Source of the DNA: Gemmatimonadota bacterium
Lineage (GTDB): Bacteria; Gemmatimonadota; Gemmatimonadetes; Longimicrobiales; Gaopeijiaceae
Direction: 5' to 3'
Length of the DNA stretch: 64,000 nucleotides
Assembly (NCBI GenBank): GCA_028875075.1
Contig: JAPPGF010000006.1
Span: 94,506-158,505, forward strand
Part shown: piece after piece, positions 52,959-61,106 of the stretch
Layout of the letters: every line of letters starts with the position of its first letter
How positions within the stretch are numbered: the stretch's first letter is position 1
Translations under genes and position numbers: made by a program
Notes under the pieces: model-generated
Told to the model about the DNA's origin: nothing
The model's database searches: none
What the model saw: the letters and a program-made list of their open reading frames with translations, nothing else

Positions 52959-53626
52959 GGCGTGACCTCCCATATGTCGGGAGGATAGAGCTCCACGCTC
53001 GTCACCTCCCGCCTGGTCAGCGTCAGCTCACGGAACGCGGTTACGTTCCGGTAGGTGGCTTCGCTCGGGAAGCGCCCGCCCGCCTCGGGCTCCACCGCAA
53101 GCCGCTCGACCACGCGGCCCCCACTCAGTCGCTCGACCACATGCACGCCTCCGTCCCCCACCACGTAGCGAAGCCCGATACCCCCCGGGAGCCGGTAGAG
53201 GATCGCCGCGCGCCCGTCCGCGAGGTTCTCCCCCCGCTCGAGTGTCGCCGAGCGCGAGGGGCGGAAGACGCCGAGCGTGCCCCAGAGCATCTCGGGCGGA
53301 GGAACCAGTCCATCCGGCGCCCCGCCGGGCAGACGCAGGTCGTCGTTGACGAGCGCCGCCCGCAGCGCGCTCTCGCCGTTCGGGAGGAAGAGATCGAGGC
53401 GTGCCTTGTACGGCGGCTCGACGCGCGCCACGCCGCGCCCACGGAATCGCCCGTCGCGCTCCGAGAGCCTCCAATCGAACAGGATGCGCACCGGCTCGAG
53501 GAGCTGCCCGCTCGCCTCGAGGCGCAGCGCGAGGCGCTGCGCGTCGATCGGCGGAGCGGGCGGCGGCGGCGGCGGCGTGCAACCGAGCGCGAGGGCCGCG
53601 AGGCCGGCGGAGAGGAAGACGCGCAT
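52955..53626 (-). CDS. LolB/DUF4292-like lipoprotein
   Basis: A 223-residue predicted lipoprotein (signal FLSAGLAALALGC, then a Pro run). The rest is beta-rich, with LDLFLPNGESALRAALVND and FRPSRSATLERGENL-type strands that resemble the LolA/LolB or DUF4292 fold carrying lipoproteins. Assignment is by pattern only. It is coupled to the LptE-like gene by 4 bp, so both are likely outer-membrane biogenesis factors. Confidence 0.65.
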   Translation of the reverse strand: MRVFLSAGLAALALGCTPPPPPPAPPIDAQRLALRLEASGQLLEPVRILFDWRLSERDGRFRGRGVARVEPPYKARLDLFLPNGESALRAALVNDDLRLPGGAPDGLVPPPEMLWGTLGVFRPSRSATLERGENLADGRAAILYRLPGGIGLRYVVGDGGVHVVERLSGGRVVERLAVEPEAGGRFPSEATYRNVTAFRELTLTRREVTSVELYPPDIWEVTP

Positions 53627-53700
53627 GCGAGGAAGTTAAGCAGCGCCGCGGTCAGGGCGAAGTGGCGGGGCGAACCCGCCCACCCGTAGCTTTGGCCCGG

Positions 53701-54519
53701 ATGTCCGAGTCCAGCCCGTCGGGCAAGCCGCCGGCTCCGTCACGCGCCAAGGCGCTCCCAGTCTACCTCTCGGGCGACGTGCATCTGGGAGCCGTCTCCC
53801 GTGACCGGGAGCGCGCCTTCCTGCGCTGGCTCGAACACGCCGGCCAGCGCGCCGGCGAGATCGTGCTGACCGGCGACCTGTTCGATTTCTGGTTCGAGTA
53901 TCGATCGGTGATTCCGCGCGGGCACACGCGCGTGCTGGGAGCGCTCGCCAGCCTGATCGACGCCGGGATCCCCGTGACCCTGACGGGGGGAAACCACGAC
54001 TGGTGGGGCGGCAGCTACCTGGAGGAGGAGCTCGGGGTCAAGTTCCTTCGAGGACCGGCCGTGCTGCGGCTGGCCGGGCGACGCGTGTTCCTTGCCCACG
54101 GCGACGGCCTCGGGCGGGGAGACCGGGGCTACCGTGCGCTCCGGTTCATGCTCCGGAGCCCGGCAGTGTGCTGGCTCTTCCGCTGGGTGCACCCCGACCT
54201 GGGCATGCGCCTCGCCCGGCACGTCTCGAGGACCGAGCAGCGCGGCCCGACGGGCGGCGAGAACGAGCGGGCCGTCGCGCTCGCCGAGTGGGGCACGCGG
54301 AAGTTGCGCTCCGATCCCTCGCTCGACTTGGTCGTGCTGGGGCACGCGCACGAGCCGACGCTGAGCGAGGTGGAGCGCGGCCGCTGGTACGTGAACGCAG
54401 GGGACTGGGTAGCACACCGCACGTACCTGGTGCTCGAGGAGGGTACGGCACCGCGGCTGGTCGAGTGGGAGCTCAGCGCCGACCAGGCCGGAACCGCCTC
54501 GGCCCCACCCTCACCCTGA
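53701..54519 (+). CDS. lpxH: UDP-2,3-diacylglucosamine diphosphatase-like metallophosphoesterase
   Basis: A 272-residue two-metal phosphoesterase, probably the LpxH step of lipid A synthesis (UDP-diacylglucosamine to lipid X). Metal motifs are complete: LSGDVHLGAVS, GDLFDFWFEYRSVIP, GGNHDWW, LAHGDGLGRGD and VLGHAHEPT. The FDFWFEY segment is typical of LpxH rather than general phosphatases. Close paralogues with other substrates exist. It is divergent from the lipoprotein pair; its 3' end overlaps the next minus-strand gene by 47 bp. Confidence 0.85.
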   Translation: MSESSPSGKPPAPSRAKALPVYLSGDVHLGAVSRDRERAFLRWLEHAGQRAGEIVLTGDLFDFWFEYRSVIPRGHTRVLGALASLIDAGIPVTLTGGNHDWWGGSYLEEELGVKFLRGPAVLRLAGRRVFLAHGDGLGRGDRGYRALRFMLRSPAVCWLFRWVHPDLGMRLARHVSRTEQRGPTGGENERAVALAEWGTRKLRSDPSLDLVVLGHAHEPTLSEVERGRWYVNAGDWVAHRTYLVLEEGTAPRLVEWELSADQAGTASAPPSP

Positions 54520-55129
54520 CCCCGAGCTCGGCCACGGGTCCCGCCGGTCCCGGCACAAGCCGGGATTCGGGCGTCAGCGGCGCCGGGAAATCGCGCAGGT
54601 GGGCAGAGACGAACGCATCCGCCCCACCGAGCAAGGCGAGGAAGACCCCGAGCGCGACCCAATCCTCGAGCTGCTGTTGGCGCGTCTCCACCAGCCCCCG
54701 CGCGTCCATTACGGCTTCGTCGTCGTCCAGCAGCCGGGCGATGTCCTCGGCAGGTCGTCCGACCGAGAGCAGGGCCTGCTCCAGGCGCGTCTCCTCGAGC
54801 GACTGCGCGTCCTTGGCGATCGACAACCGTCTGAAGGTCCGCGCGAGCATCACGCCCGCCACGGTCTCGGCCGCGAAGTAGAACGCCCCTCGCGCGTACG
54901 ACCCGATCGAGGCGTGTCCCCAGCCGGGTACCAGCACGGCGCGCACGAACGCACCCCGCGGGCTCATGGGGTCGGGGAGCGCGTTCTCGCTGCGGGCGTC
55001 GACGGCGGTGTCCGAGGGGGCGGCAAGCGTGTCGGGCGACTGTCCGGAGAGGGCACCCGCGCTGAGCGCCGCCGCCAGCGCGGCCGCCAGCAGCGGCGGC
55101 GCGGGTCGTGCGAACGTGTCGGCGCCCAC
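54473..55129 (-). CDS. DUF5683-like membrane protein
   Basis: A 218-residue protein with a cleavable signal (residues 1-30), then the DUF5683-like core VRAVLVPGWGHASIGSYARG and AFYFAAETVAGVMLARTF, a helical region and a second helix (LGVFLALLGGADAFVSAHL). DUF5683 proteins are membrane-linked and of unknown role. It starts with GTG, 6 bp after the ridA stop. Confidence 0.75.
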   Translation of the reverse strand: MGADTFARPAPPLLAAALAAALSAGALSGQSPDTLAAPSDTAVDARSENALPDPMSPRGAFVRAVLVPGWGHASIGSYARGAFYFAAETVAGVMLARTFRRLSIAKDAQSLEETRLEQALLSVGRPAEDIARLLDDDEAVMDARGLVETRQQQLEDWVALGVFLALLGGADAFVSAHLRDFPAPLTPESRLVPGPAGPVAELGVRVRVGPRRFRPGRR

Positions 55130-55135
55130 GGAGCG

Positions 55136-55522
55136 TCAGCCGGCCCGAGCCACGGCGTCGATCTCGACCTTGACGGAGAGGGGCAACCGCGCCGCCTGCA
55201 CCGTCGCGCGCGCCGGCCTGTGCGCACCGAAGCGCCGCTCGTAGACCTCGTTCACGGCGGCGAAGTCGGCCAGGTCGGCCAGAAAGACGGTGGTCTTCAC
55301 GACCGTTGCGAGGGACGCGCCCGCCGCCTCGAGCACCGACTCGAGGTTTGCGAGCACCCGTTCGGTCTGAGCGGCGGCATCGCCCTCGCCCACGATCGTC
55401 CCGGTTGCGGGATCGAGCGCGATCTGACCCGAGCAAAACACCCAGCCGTCCACCTGGACGGCCTGCGAATACGGCCCGACGGCTCGCGGAGCGGCGTCGG
55501 TGTGGATGCTCTCTATGGACAT
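55136..55522 (-). CDS. ridA: RidA family reactive-imine deaminase
   Basis: A 128-residue trimeric enzyme that hydrolyses enamine/imine intermediates released by PLP enzymes. It has AVGPYSQAVQVDGWVFCSGQ, the catalytic Arg in RPARATVQAARLP, and VKVEIDAVA. ATG 55522 is where homology starts; longer frames are shadows of the kinase gene. Confidence 0.95.
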   Translation of the reverse strand: MSIESIHTDAAPRAVGPYSQAVQVDGWVFCSGQIALDPATGTIVGEGDAAAQTERVLANLESVLEAAGASLATVVKTTVFLADLADFAAVNEVYERRFGAHRPARATVQAARLPLSVKVEIDAVARAG

Positions 55523-55565
55523 TGCGCTGAGCTCCCGGTTCGGGCGGGTTCGTCGAGCATTGTCT

Positions 55566-56558
55566 TCAGCGGGATCGGAACGCGCGGTAGTGTCGCAGGA
55601 TCTCGCCCGGGCTGACGGTCGCCACGCCCGCCTTGGCCACTTCGAGCGCCGCCGCGTGGTTGGCCACGACCGCCGCCTCGATCGGCGTCGCTCCGGCGCC
55701 CAGCGCGAGCCCGACGACGGCGGTGACCGTGTCGCCCGCGCCGGACACGTCGTATACCGAATGTGCGACCGCGGGTACGCGCAGGGACTCGCCGTCTGCC
55801 GTGCGCAGGGCCATGCCTGCCTCGCCCAGGGTGACGAGGAGGTGCGCGCAACCGACGCGCGCGCGCACCTCCTCCATCCAATTCCCGTCGTCCGGCCGGA
55901 TCGGCTCGCCCAACGCGTCCGAGAGCTCCTTGGCATTCGGCTTGAGGAGCGTCGTACCTTCGAACTCGAAGAAGCGCAGGCGTTTCGGGTCCACCACGGT
56001 CGGTACGCCGTGCTCCGCGCTCGCGCGCCGTACGGCGTCGAGCACGGGCGGCACGACCACCCCTTTGTTGTAGTCTTCGACGACGATCACGTCGGCACGG
56101 CCCGCGAGACCCCCGACCCGGTCGGCCACCTCCTCGGCCAACGCGTCGTCCAGGTCGACGCCGACCTCGTGGTCGTAGCGCACGACCTGTTGGCGGCGCG
56201 CCAGCACACGCGTCTTCATCGTGGTGCTCCGGTCGGCGGCGCCGACCAGGCCTTCAGTCCCGACGCCCAGCAGCTCGAGCTCGCGCCGCAGCAGGACGCC
56301 GCCGGCGTCGTCTCCGACGATGCCTACCACGTCGCATTCCGCGCCCAGCGAGACCGCGTTGTTGGCCACGTTCGCCGCGCCGCCGACCGCGGACCATTCA
56401 GACTCCACGCGCACGACCGGGACGGGCGCTTCGGGCGAGATCCGCTCCACTGCACCGCTCACGTAGCGGTCGAGCATGAGGTCGCCGACCACGAGCACGT
56501 GAACCCCTGTCGCATGTTCCAGGATCTGCCGAACGCGGGACTCGGGCAGGTGCTCCAT
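55566..56558 (-). CDS. rfaE1: D-glycero-beta-D-manno-heptose-7-phosphate kinase
   Basis: A 330-residue sugar kinase of the ribokinase family. It has VVGDLMLDRYVSG, GGAANVANNAVSLG and the anion-hole/catalytic motif DVSGAGDTVTAVV. It phosphorylates heptose 7-phosphate at C1, making the substrate of the heptose pathway whose adenylyltransferase is encoded separately at 43408. In E. coli both activities lie on one HldE protein. Confidence 0.95.
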   Translation of the reverse strand: MEHLPESRVRQILEHATGVHVLVVGDLMLDRYVSGAVERISPEAPVPVVRVESEWSAVGGAANVANNAVSLGAECDVVGIVGDDAGGVLLRRELELLGVGTEGLVGAADRSTTMKTRVLARRQQVVRYDHEVGVDLDDALAEEVADRVGGLAGRADVIVVEDYNKGVVVPPVLDAVRRASAEHGVPTVVDPKRLRFFEFEGTTLLKPNAKELSDALGEPIRPDDGNWMEEVRARVGCAHLLVTLGEAGMALRTADGESLRVPAVAHSVYDVSGAGDTVTAVVGLALGAGATPIEAAVVANHAAALEVAKAGVATVSPGEILRHYRAFRSR

Positions 56559-56595
56559 CAGCTGAGAAGCCGAACCATCGGCGGCGCTGCCGGCC

Positions 56596-57225
56596 TCACT
56601 CGAGCAGGACGCGGAGCGCTTCCTCGAACCTCCGATCCCCTTCCTCGACGGGCCCCGCGACAGCGTACCGCAGCGTCCAGTCGCGGTCGATCAGGAACGT
56701 GGCCGGTAGCCCCGGCGCCGCGAAGCGCTCGACCGACGCCATGTCCGGGTCGTGCAGCACGGTGTATTCGAGCCCGAACTCCGCCACGAAATCCCGTATC
56801 TCGCTCTCGAAGCCGCGCGCGTCCACGGTTATGCCCACGACCTCGAGCCCCTGCCCTTTCCGGCTCCGGTGGAGCCGCTGCAGATAGGGCGCCTCCTGAC
56901 GGCACGGGACGCACCAGGTCGCCCAGAGATTCACGAGCAGGGGCCGTCCGCGAAAGGACGAGAGCGCCACGGTGTCGCCTCCGAGGGCTGCCACGGTGAC
57001 GTCGGGCGCGGACGCGCCGACCGCGGCCGGCGCCTCTGCGGGCACGCAGCCGACCGTCAAGGCGACCGCGACGGCTGCGCCTGCCGGGGTCGCGATCGGA
57101 CGACGCCTGTGCGAGCTCGGCCGGCTCGATCGTCTCCCCGAGTGAACGCGCCCGGACGCCGGGCCGGTCGAGCGCCCCGCCCGGGGCGATGCCGTGCGCG
57201 AGGTCGAGGGGAGAGGGAAAGGCAT
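56596..57225 (-). CDS. TlpA-like thioredoxin-fold lipoprotein
   Basis: A predicted periplasmic thiol oxidoreductase with the CxxC motif in LWATWCVPCRQEAPYLQRLH, cis-Pro in GLPATFLIDRDW and an N-terminal segment ending in a lipobox-like VALTVGC. The 75 residues before the Cys are unusually long and Arg/Ser/Pro-rich, so the true start may be downstream; ATG 57225 lacks a ribosome site. It may reduce disulfides for cytochrome maturation or protein repair. Confidence 0.8.
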   Translation of the reverse strand: MPFPLPSTSRTASPRAGRSTGPASGRVHSGRRSSRPSSHRRRPIATPAGAAVAVALTVGCVPAEAPAAVGASAPDVTVAALGGDTVALSSFRGRPLLVNLWATWCVPCRQEAPYLQRLHRSRKGQGLEVVGITVDARGFESEIRDFVAEFGLEYTVLHDPDMASVERFAAPGLPATFLIDRDWTLRYAVAGPVEEGDRRFEEALRVLLE

Positions 57226-57433
57226 CGCGGTCGGCGCTTGCTCGCGTGGGCGGCAGGGAACTTGCCTGTCACACCGGGTAGAGGCGAAGAGCGAGTAACA
57301 TCGGCGAAGCCGCAGGCTGATGCAACGAGCCCTCCGGGCTTCAGCCACTCGCGTCGCCCACCGTTGCGGCGTCCCGCGCGTGCTTGGCCGACCCCCCCGG
57401 CGGGGTCTGGGAACGCGTACCTAGAGAGGACCT

Positions 57434-60400
57434 ATGCGACACTCCCGGTGGAGCGCCAGCGCGCCGACGGTCGCCGCTCTCCTGCTGGGCTCCTGGGGCC
57501 TCCACGCCCTCGCGCCGGAGCCGCTGGCGGCGCAGTACTTCGGCCGCAACAAGGTGCAGTACGAGGACTTCGACTTCCGCGTCCTCGAACTCCCGCACTG
57601 GGACCTGTACTTCTATCCGGGTCAGGAGGAGTCGATCTCCGACATCGCGCGCATGGCGGAGCGCTGGTATGAGCGGTTCGCGCGCACGTTCCAGCACGAG
57701 TTCGAGCGGACCAAGCCGCTCATCATGTATGCCGATCATCCGGACTTCCAGCAGACCAACACGCTGTCCGGCTTCATCGGCGAGGGCACGGGCGGCGTAA
57801 CCGAGTCGCTCAAGAACCGCATCATCATGCCCCAGACCGGGTCGTACCAGGACACCGATCACGTTCTCGGCCACGAAATCGTGCACGCGTTCCAGTACAA
57901 CATCGCGCAGTCCAGGCGGGGCGGCGGCATACAGGGCCTCGGTTCGCTGCCCCTTTGGTTGGTCGAGGGCATGGCGGAGTACCTCTCGGTCGGGCGCGAA
58001 AGCCCGCTCACCGGCATGTGGCTGCGCGACGCGCTCCGCGAGGACGACTTCCCGACCATCCGCGACCTGAGCGAGGGCAGGCGTTATTTCCCGTATCGAT
58101 TCGGCCAGGCGCTGTGGGCGTACGTCGGGGGCGCGTACGGCGACGACGCCGTCACGCAGCTCTTCCGGCGCGCCCTCCGGATCGGCTTCCCGGCGGCGAT
58201 CGAGCAGGTGCTGGGAGTCCAGCACGACACGCTGTCCGCGGACTGGAAACGATCGGTGGAACGCGCCTACGGCCCGCTGATGGCCGACCGCACTCCGCCC
58301 GACTCGACCGGCACCCTGCTGCTCGCTCCCTCGACCGGCGCGGGCACGCAGAACCTCGGGCCCGCGCTCTCGCCCGACGGGCGCTACATCACGTACCTGT
58401 CCGAGCAGGACCTCTTCTCGATCGACCTGTTCCTGGCGGACGCCAACACCGGGCGCGTGATCCGGAAGCTGTCGAGTGCGACCTCGAGTCCGCACTTCGA
58501 CGCGCTACGCTACGTCGAATCCGCCGGAACGTGGTCGCCCGACGGCACGCAGTTCGCCTTCGCCGTCTTCAAGGGCGGAGACAACGCCATCACGATCGTC
58601 AACGTCGAGAGCGGCAACGAGGTGCGCACGTTCCACCCGCTGCCCAGTGGTGCCATCAACAATCCGTCCTGGTCGCCCGACGGCCGCACGATCGCTTTCA
58701 GCGGCACCGTGGGCGGCATCAGCGACCTGTACCTGTGGGACCTCGAGAGCGACGGAGTCCGCCGGCTCACGCACGACAAGCACGGGGACTTCCACCCCGA
58801 CTGGTCGCCCGACGGCTCGACGATCGTCTTCGCGTCCGACCGCGGCCCGGAAACGGACTTCGACCGCCTTGTATACAGCAAGTTCCGGCTCTCCTTCGTC
58901 GACGTGGAGAGCGGCCACGTCTCGACGCCGGAGATCTTCGGCGACACGCGGCACTCGGACCCGCACTACGGTCCCGAGGGCCGGGTGTACTTCCTGTCGG
59001 CGCCCGACGGCTTCAGCGACGTATTCCGATACGACCCCGGCAGCGAGACGACGGAGCGCATCACGCGCATCGCGACCGGCGTGAGCGGGCACACCCCGAT
59101 GGCCCCCGCGCTGTCGGTGGCCGAGGAGAGCGGCGACCTCGCGTTCTCCGTGTTCAGCGGCTTCGAGTTCCATGTCGTCCGCATGGCCGCCAGCCCGCCG
59201 ACGACCACGGTCGCGACCGCCCCGACGCCGGAGCAGGCGCGCGGACGCCGGCTCCCCCCTCAGGAGCCCGACCGTTTCAGTCGGGTGAGCACGTATCTGG
59301 GCGACCCCGACACAGGTCTCGAACCGCCGGGAGCCTTCGCCCTGTCCGAGGCGGAGAGCTACCAGTCCGTGCTCGCGCTCGACTACGTGGGACAGCCCTC
59401 ATTCGGCGTCGGCACCGACCGCTTCGGCAACTACGTCGGAGGGGGCGCGTCGGCCTACTTCTCGGACATGTTGGGCAACCGGGTGTTCGGGGCCGCCGCC
59501 CAGGCGCAGGGTACGGTCAGGGACATCGGGGGAGCAGTCTTCTACGCGGACTTGGGACACCGCTGGAACCGGGCCATCGCCGTGAGCCACATCCCCTACG
59601 TGCTGTCCTACGTGGGTCACGGTTTCGACGAGCGCGGCCCCTATTTGGGACAGATAATCGACCGCCTCTATGTGAGTTCGGCGGTCGGCCAACTGAGCTA
59701 TCCGTTCTCGCAGACGCGCCGTTTCGAGATCCAGGGCGGCTTCACCCGCTACGCGAGCCACCAGCAGATCCAGAAGTTCTACCTCGACCAGTTCAACCGC
59801 ATCTACGACCGGATCGACCAGAACCTGGACTCGCGCTTCGAGCCGCTGAGCCTGTTCAACGCCAGCATCGCGCTCGTCAGGGACAATTCGTTCATGGCCT
59901 TCACGTCGCCGGTACGCGGCGCGCGCTCACGCTACGAGCTGGGCGCCACGGCCGGGACGCTGAACTTCATCACCGCGACGGCGGACTGGCGGCGCTATTT
60001 CGGGCTGCACCGCAACCTGACGCTCGCCATGCGTGGGCTGCACTTCGGACGCTACGGCAAGCTGTCCGAGGAGAACGTGCAGGTGATGCAGCCGACGTTC
60101 CTGGGCTACGAGTGGTACGTGCGCGGTTACGCCTACAACACGTTCGAGCCGGAGGAGTGCATCCTCAGCCAGACGGCGGACGGGGATGGCGGGAGCTGCC
60201 CGGTCCGCAACCGCCTGTTCGGCCACAAGTTGGGAGTGGTGAGCGTCGAGCTCCGCATGCCGTTGCTGGGCGTCGAGGAATACGGGCTGATCAACTTCCC
60301 GTTCGCACCGACGGAACTCGTGCTGTTCACCGAGGGCGGCATCGCGTGGGACAGCAACCTGACCAACGTGGACGGCAGCATACAGGACGTGCCGGACGAG

Positions 60401-60574
60401 CCGGTCTGGGAGCTGAGCCGCTCCGCGAGTGAGCGGGTACCCGTGTTCACGACGGGTATCAGCGCACGCTTCAACGTATTGGGCTTCATGGTGCTGGAGG
60501 CCTACTACGCCTACCCGTGGCAGCGGCCCGACAAGGGTGGGCATTTCGGCTTCCACATCGCCCCGGGCTGGTGA
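57434..60574 (+). CDS. Metalloprotease/TolB-like propeller/outer-membrane barrel fusion protein
   Basis: A 1046-residue secreted protein. A signal peptide (1-33) is followed by a peptidase-MA-like domain with the zinc motif HEIVH (147-151) and downstream Glu in LVEGMAEYLS. A six-bladed-type propeller (about 310-610) has repeated SPDG segments (LSPDGRYITYL, WSPDGTQFAF, WSPDGRTIAF, WSPDGSTIVF). The last 400 residues are beta-rich like an Omp85/surface-antigen barrel, with no POTRA seen. Such three-part proteins are known mainly in Gemmatimonadota-like and Bacteroidota genomes; the role is unknown. AGAGAGGA precedes the ATG. Confidence 0.82.
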   Translation: MRHSRWSASAPTVAALLLGSWGLHALAPEPLAAQYFGRNKVQYEDFDFRVLELPHWDLYFYPGQEESISDIARMAERWYERFARTFQHEFERTKPLIMYADHPDFQQTNTLSGFIGEGTGGVTESLKNRIIMPQTGSYQDTDHVLGHEIVHAFQYNIAQSRRGGGIQGLGSLPLWLVEGMAEYLSVGRESPLTGMWLRDALREDDFPTIRDLSEGRRYFPYRFGQALWAYVGGAYGDDAVTQLFRRALRIGFPAAIEQVLGVQHDTLSADWKRSVERAYGPLMADRTPPDSTGTLLLAPSTGAGTQNLGPALSPDGRYITYLSEQDLFSIDLFLADANTGRVIRKLSSATSSPHFDALRYVESAGTWSPDGTQFAFAVFKGGDNAITIVNVESGNEVRTFHPLPSGAINNPSWSPDGRTIAFSGTVGGISDLYLWDLESDGVRRLTHDKHGDFHPDWSPDGSTIVFASDRGPETDFDRLVYSKFRLSFVDVESGHVSTPEIFGDTRHSDPHYGPEGRVYFLSAPDGFSDVFRYDPGSETTERITRIATGVSGHTPMAPALSVAEESGDLAFSVFSGFEFHVVRMAASPPTTTVATAPTPEQARGRRLPPQEPDRFSRVSTYLGDPDTGLEPPGAFALSEAESYQSVLALDYVGQPSFGVGTDRFGNYVGGGASAYFSDMLGNRVFGAAAQAQGTVRDIGGAVFYADLGHRWNRAIAVSHIPYVLSYVGHGFDERGPYLGQIIDRLYVSSAVGQLSYPFSQTRRFEIQGGFTRYASHQQIQKFYLDQFNRIYDRIDQNLDSRFEPLSLFNASIALVRDNSFMAFTSPVRGARSRYELGATAGTLNFITATADWRRYFGLHRNLTLAMRGLHFGRYGKLSEENVQVMQPTFLGYEWYVRGYAYNTFEPEECILSQTADGDGGSCPVRNRLFGHKLGVVSVELRMPLLGVEEYGLINFPFAPTELVLFTEGGIAWDSNLTNVDGSIQDVPDEPVWELSRSASERVPVFTTGISARFNVLGFMVLEAYYAYPWQRPDKGGHFGFHIAPGW

Positions 60575-61106
60575 CGGTCGCAAGGCGGCCACTATCCAGC
60601 AGACTCAGGCAGGAGGGGCTCGCGGTGCCCGTAGCGCCGTCCGGGGCGTATACGACGTGTCCGGCCGTCGCCACTACACGCCGGCCAGGGTCCGTCCCAG
60701 CCCCATCCTGATGCCGGCCCTGGCGGCGGGCCTCGCTCTTGTCCCCCTCGCCCCGGGAAATCAGCGAGCCGGGCAAGCGATTCCGGGCACCGCTCCCCGG
60801 GGTCTTCCTTAGCGGGGTCTGACCTCCGCCGTCCCCGACGTTATCGTTGTACCAGCTCCGCTCATGCGGTAAGGAAAATGCCCGTCGGCACCCTCGCTGG
60901 GGGGGGGCGGGACGAGCGTCATCATTCTCTTGCGCGAGCACACGCAACTCCGTAGTAGCAGTGGCAGGCGCCTCCGAGCCTCCATACTCTTGTTGAGGAA
61001 GGGCGCCTAGCGCATGCCGAAAGGAGTCACTGCAGATGTTGGACACCGGGGCCGTGCCATGGTAGTCGGGCCAGTCAGACTCGCGTCCGGTCTCCGGGAT
61101 CATGCC
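60575..61106. other. Intergenic region upstream of RND efflux operon
   Basis: About 530 bp without a supported gene (a minus-strand frame here is low-complexity). It holds the promoter candidate at 60847-60875 and a run of nine G's at 60899-60907 in what would be the early transcript. Confidence 0.45.
60847..60875 (+). promoter_or_regulatory. Candidate promoter of the efflux operon
   Basis: TTGTAC, 17-bp spacer, TAAGGA. The start would fall near 60882, about 225 nt before the first gene and just before the G9 run. The -10 box is poor. Confidence 0.3.

Noticed and set aside
60486..61103. Minus-strand frame of 205 codons before the efflux operon
   Set aside because: Overlaps the end of the protease fusion, has no conserved features and low complexity.
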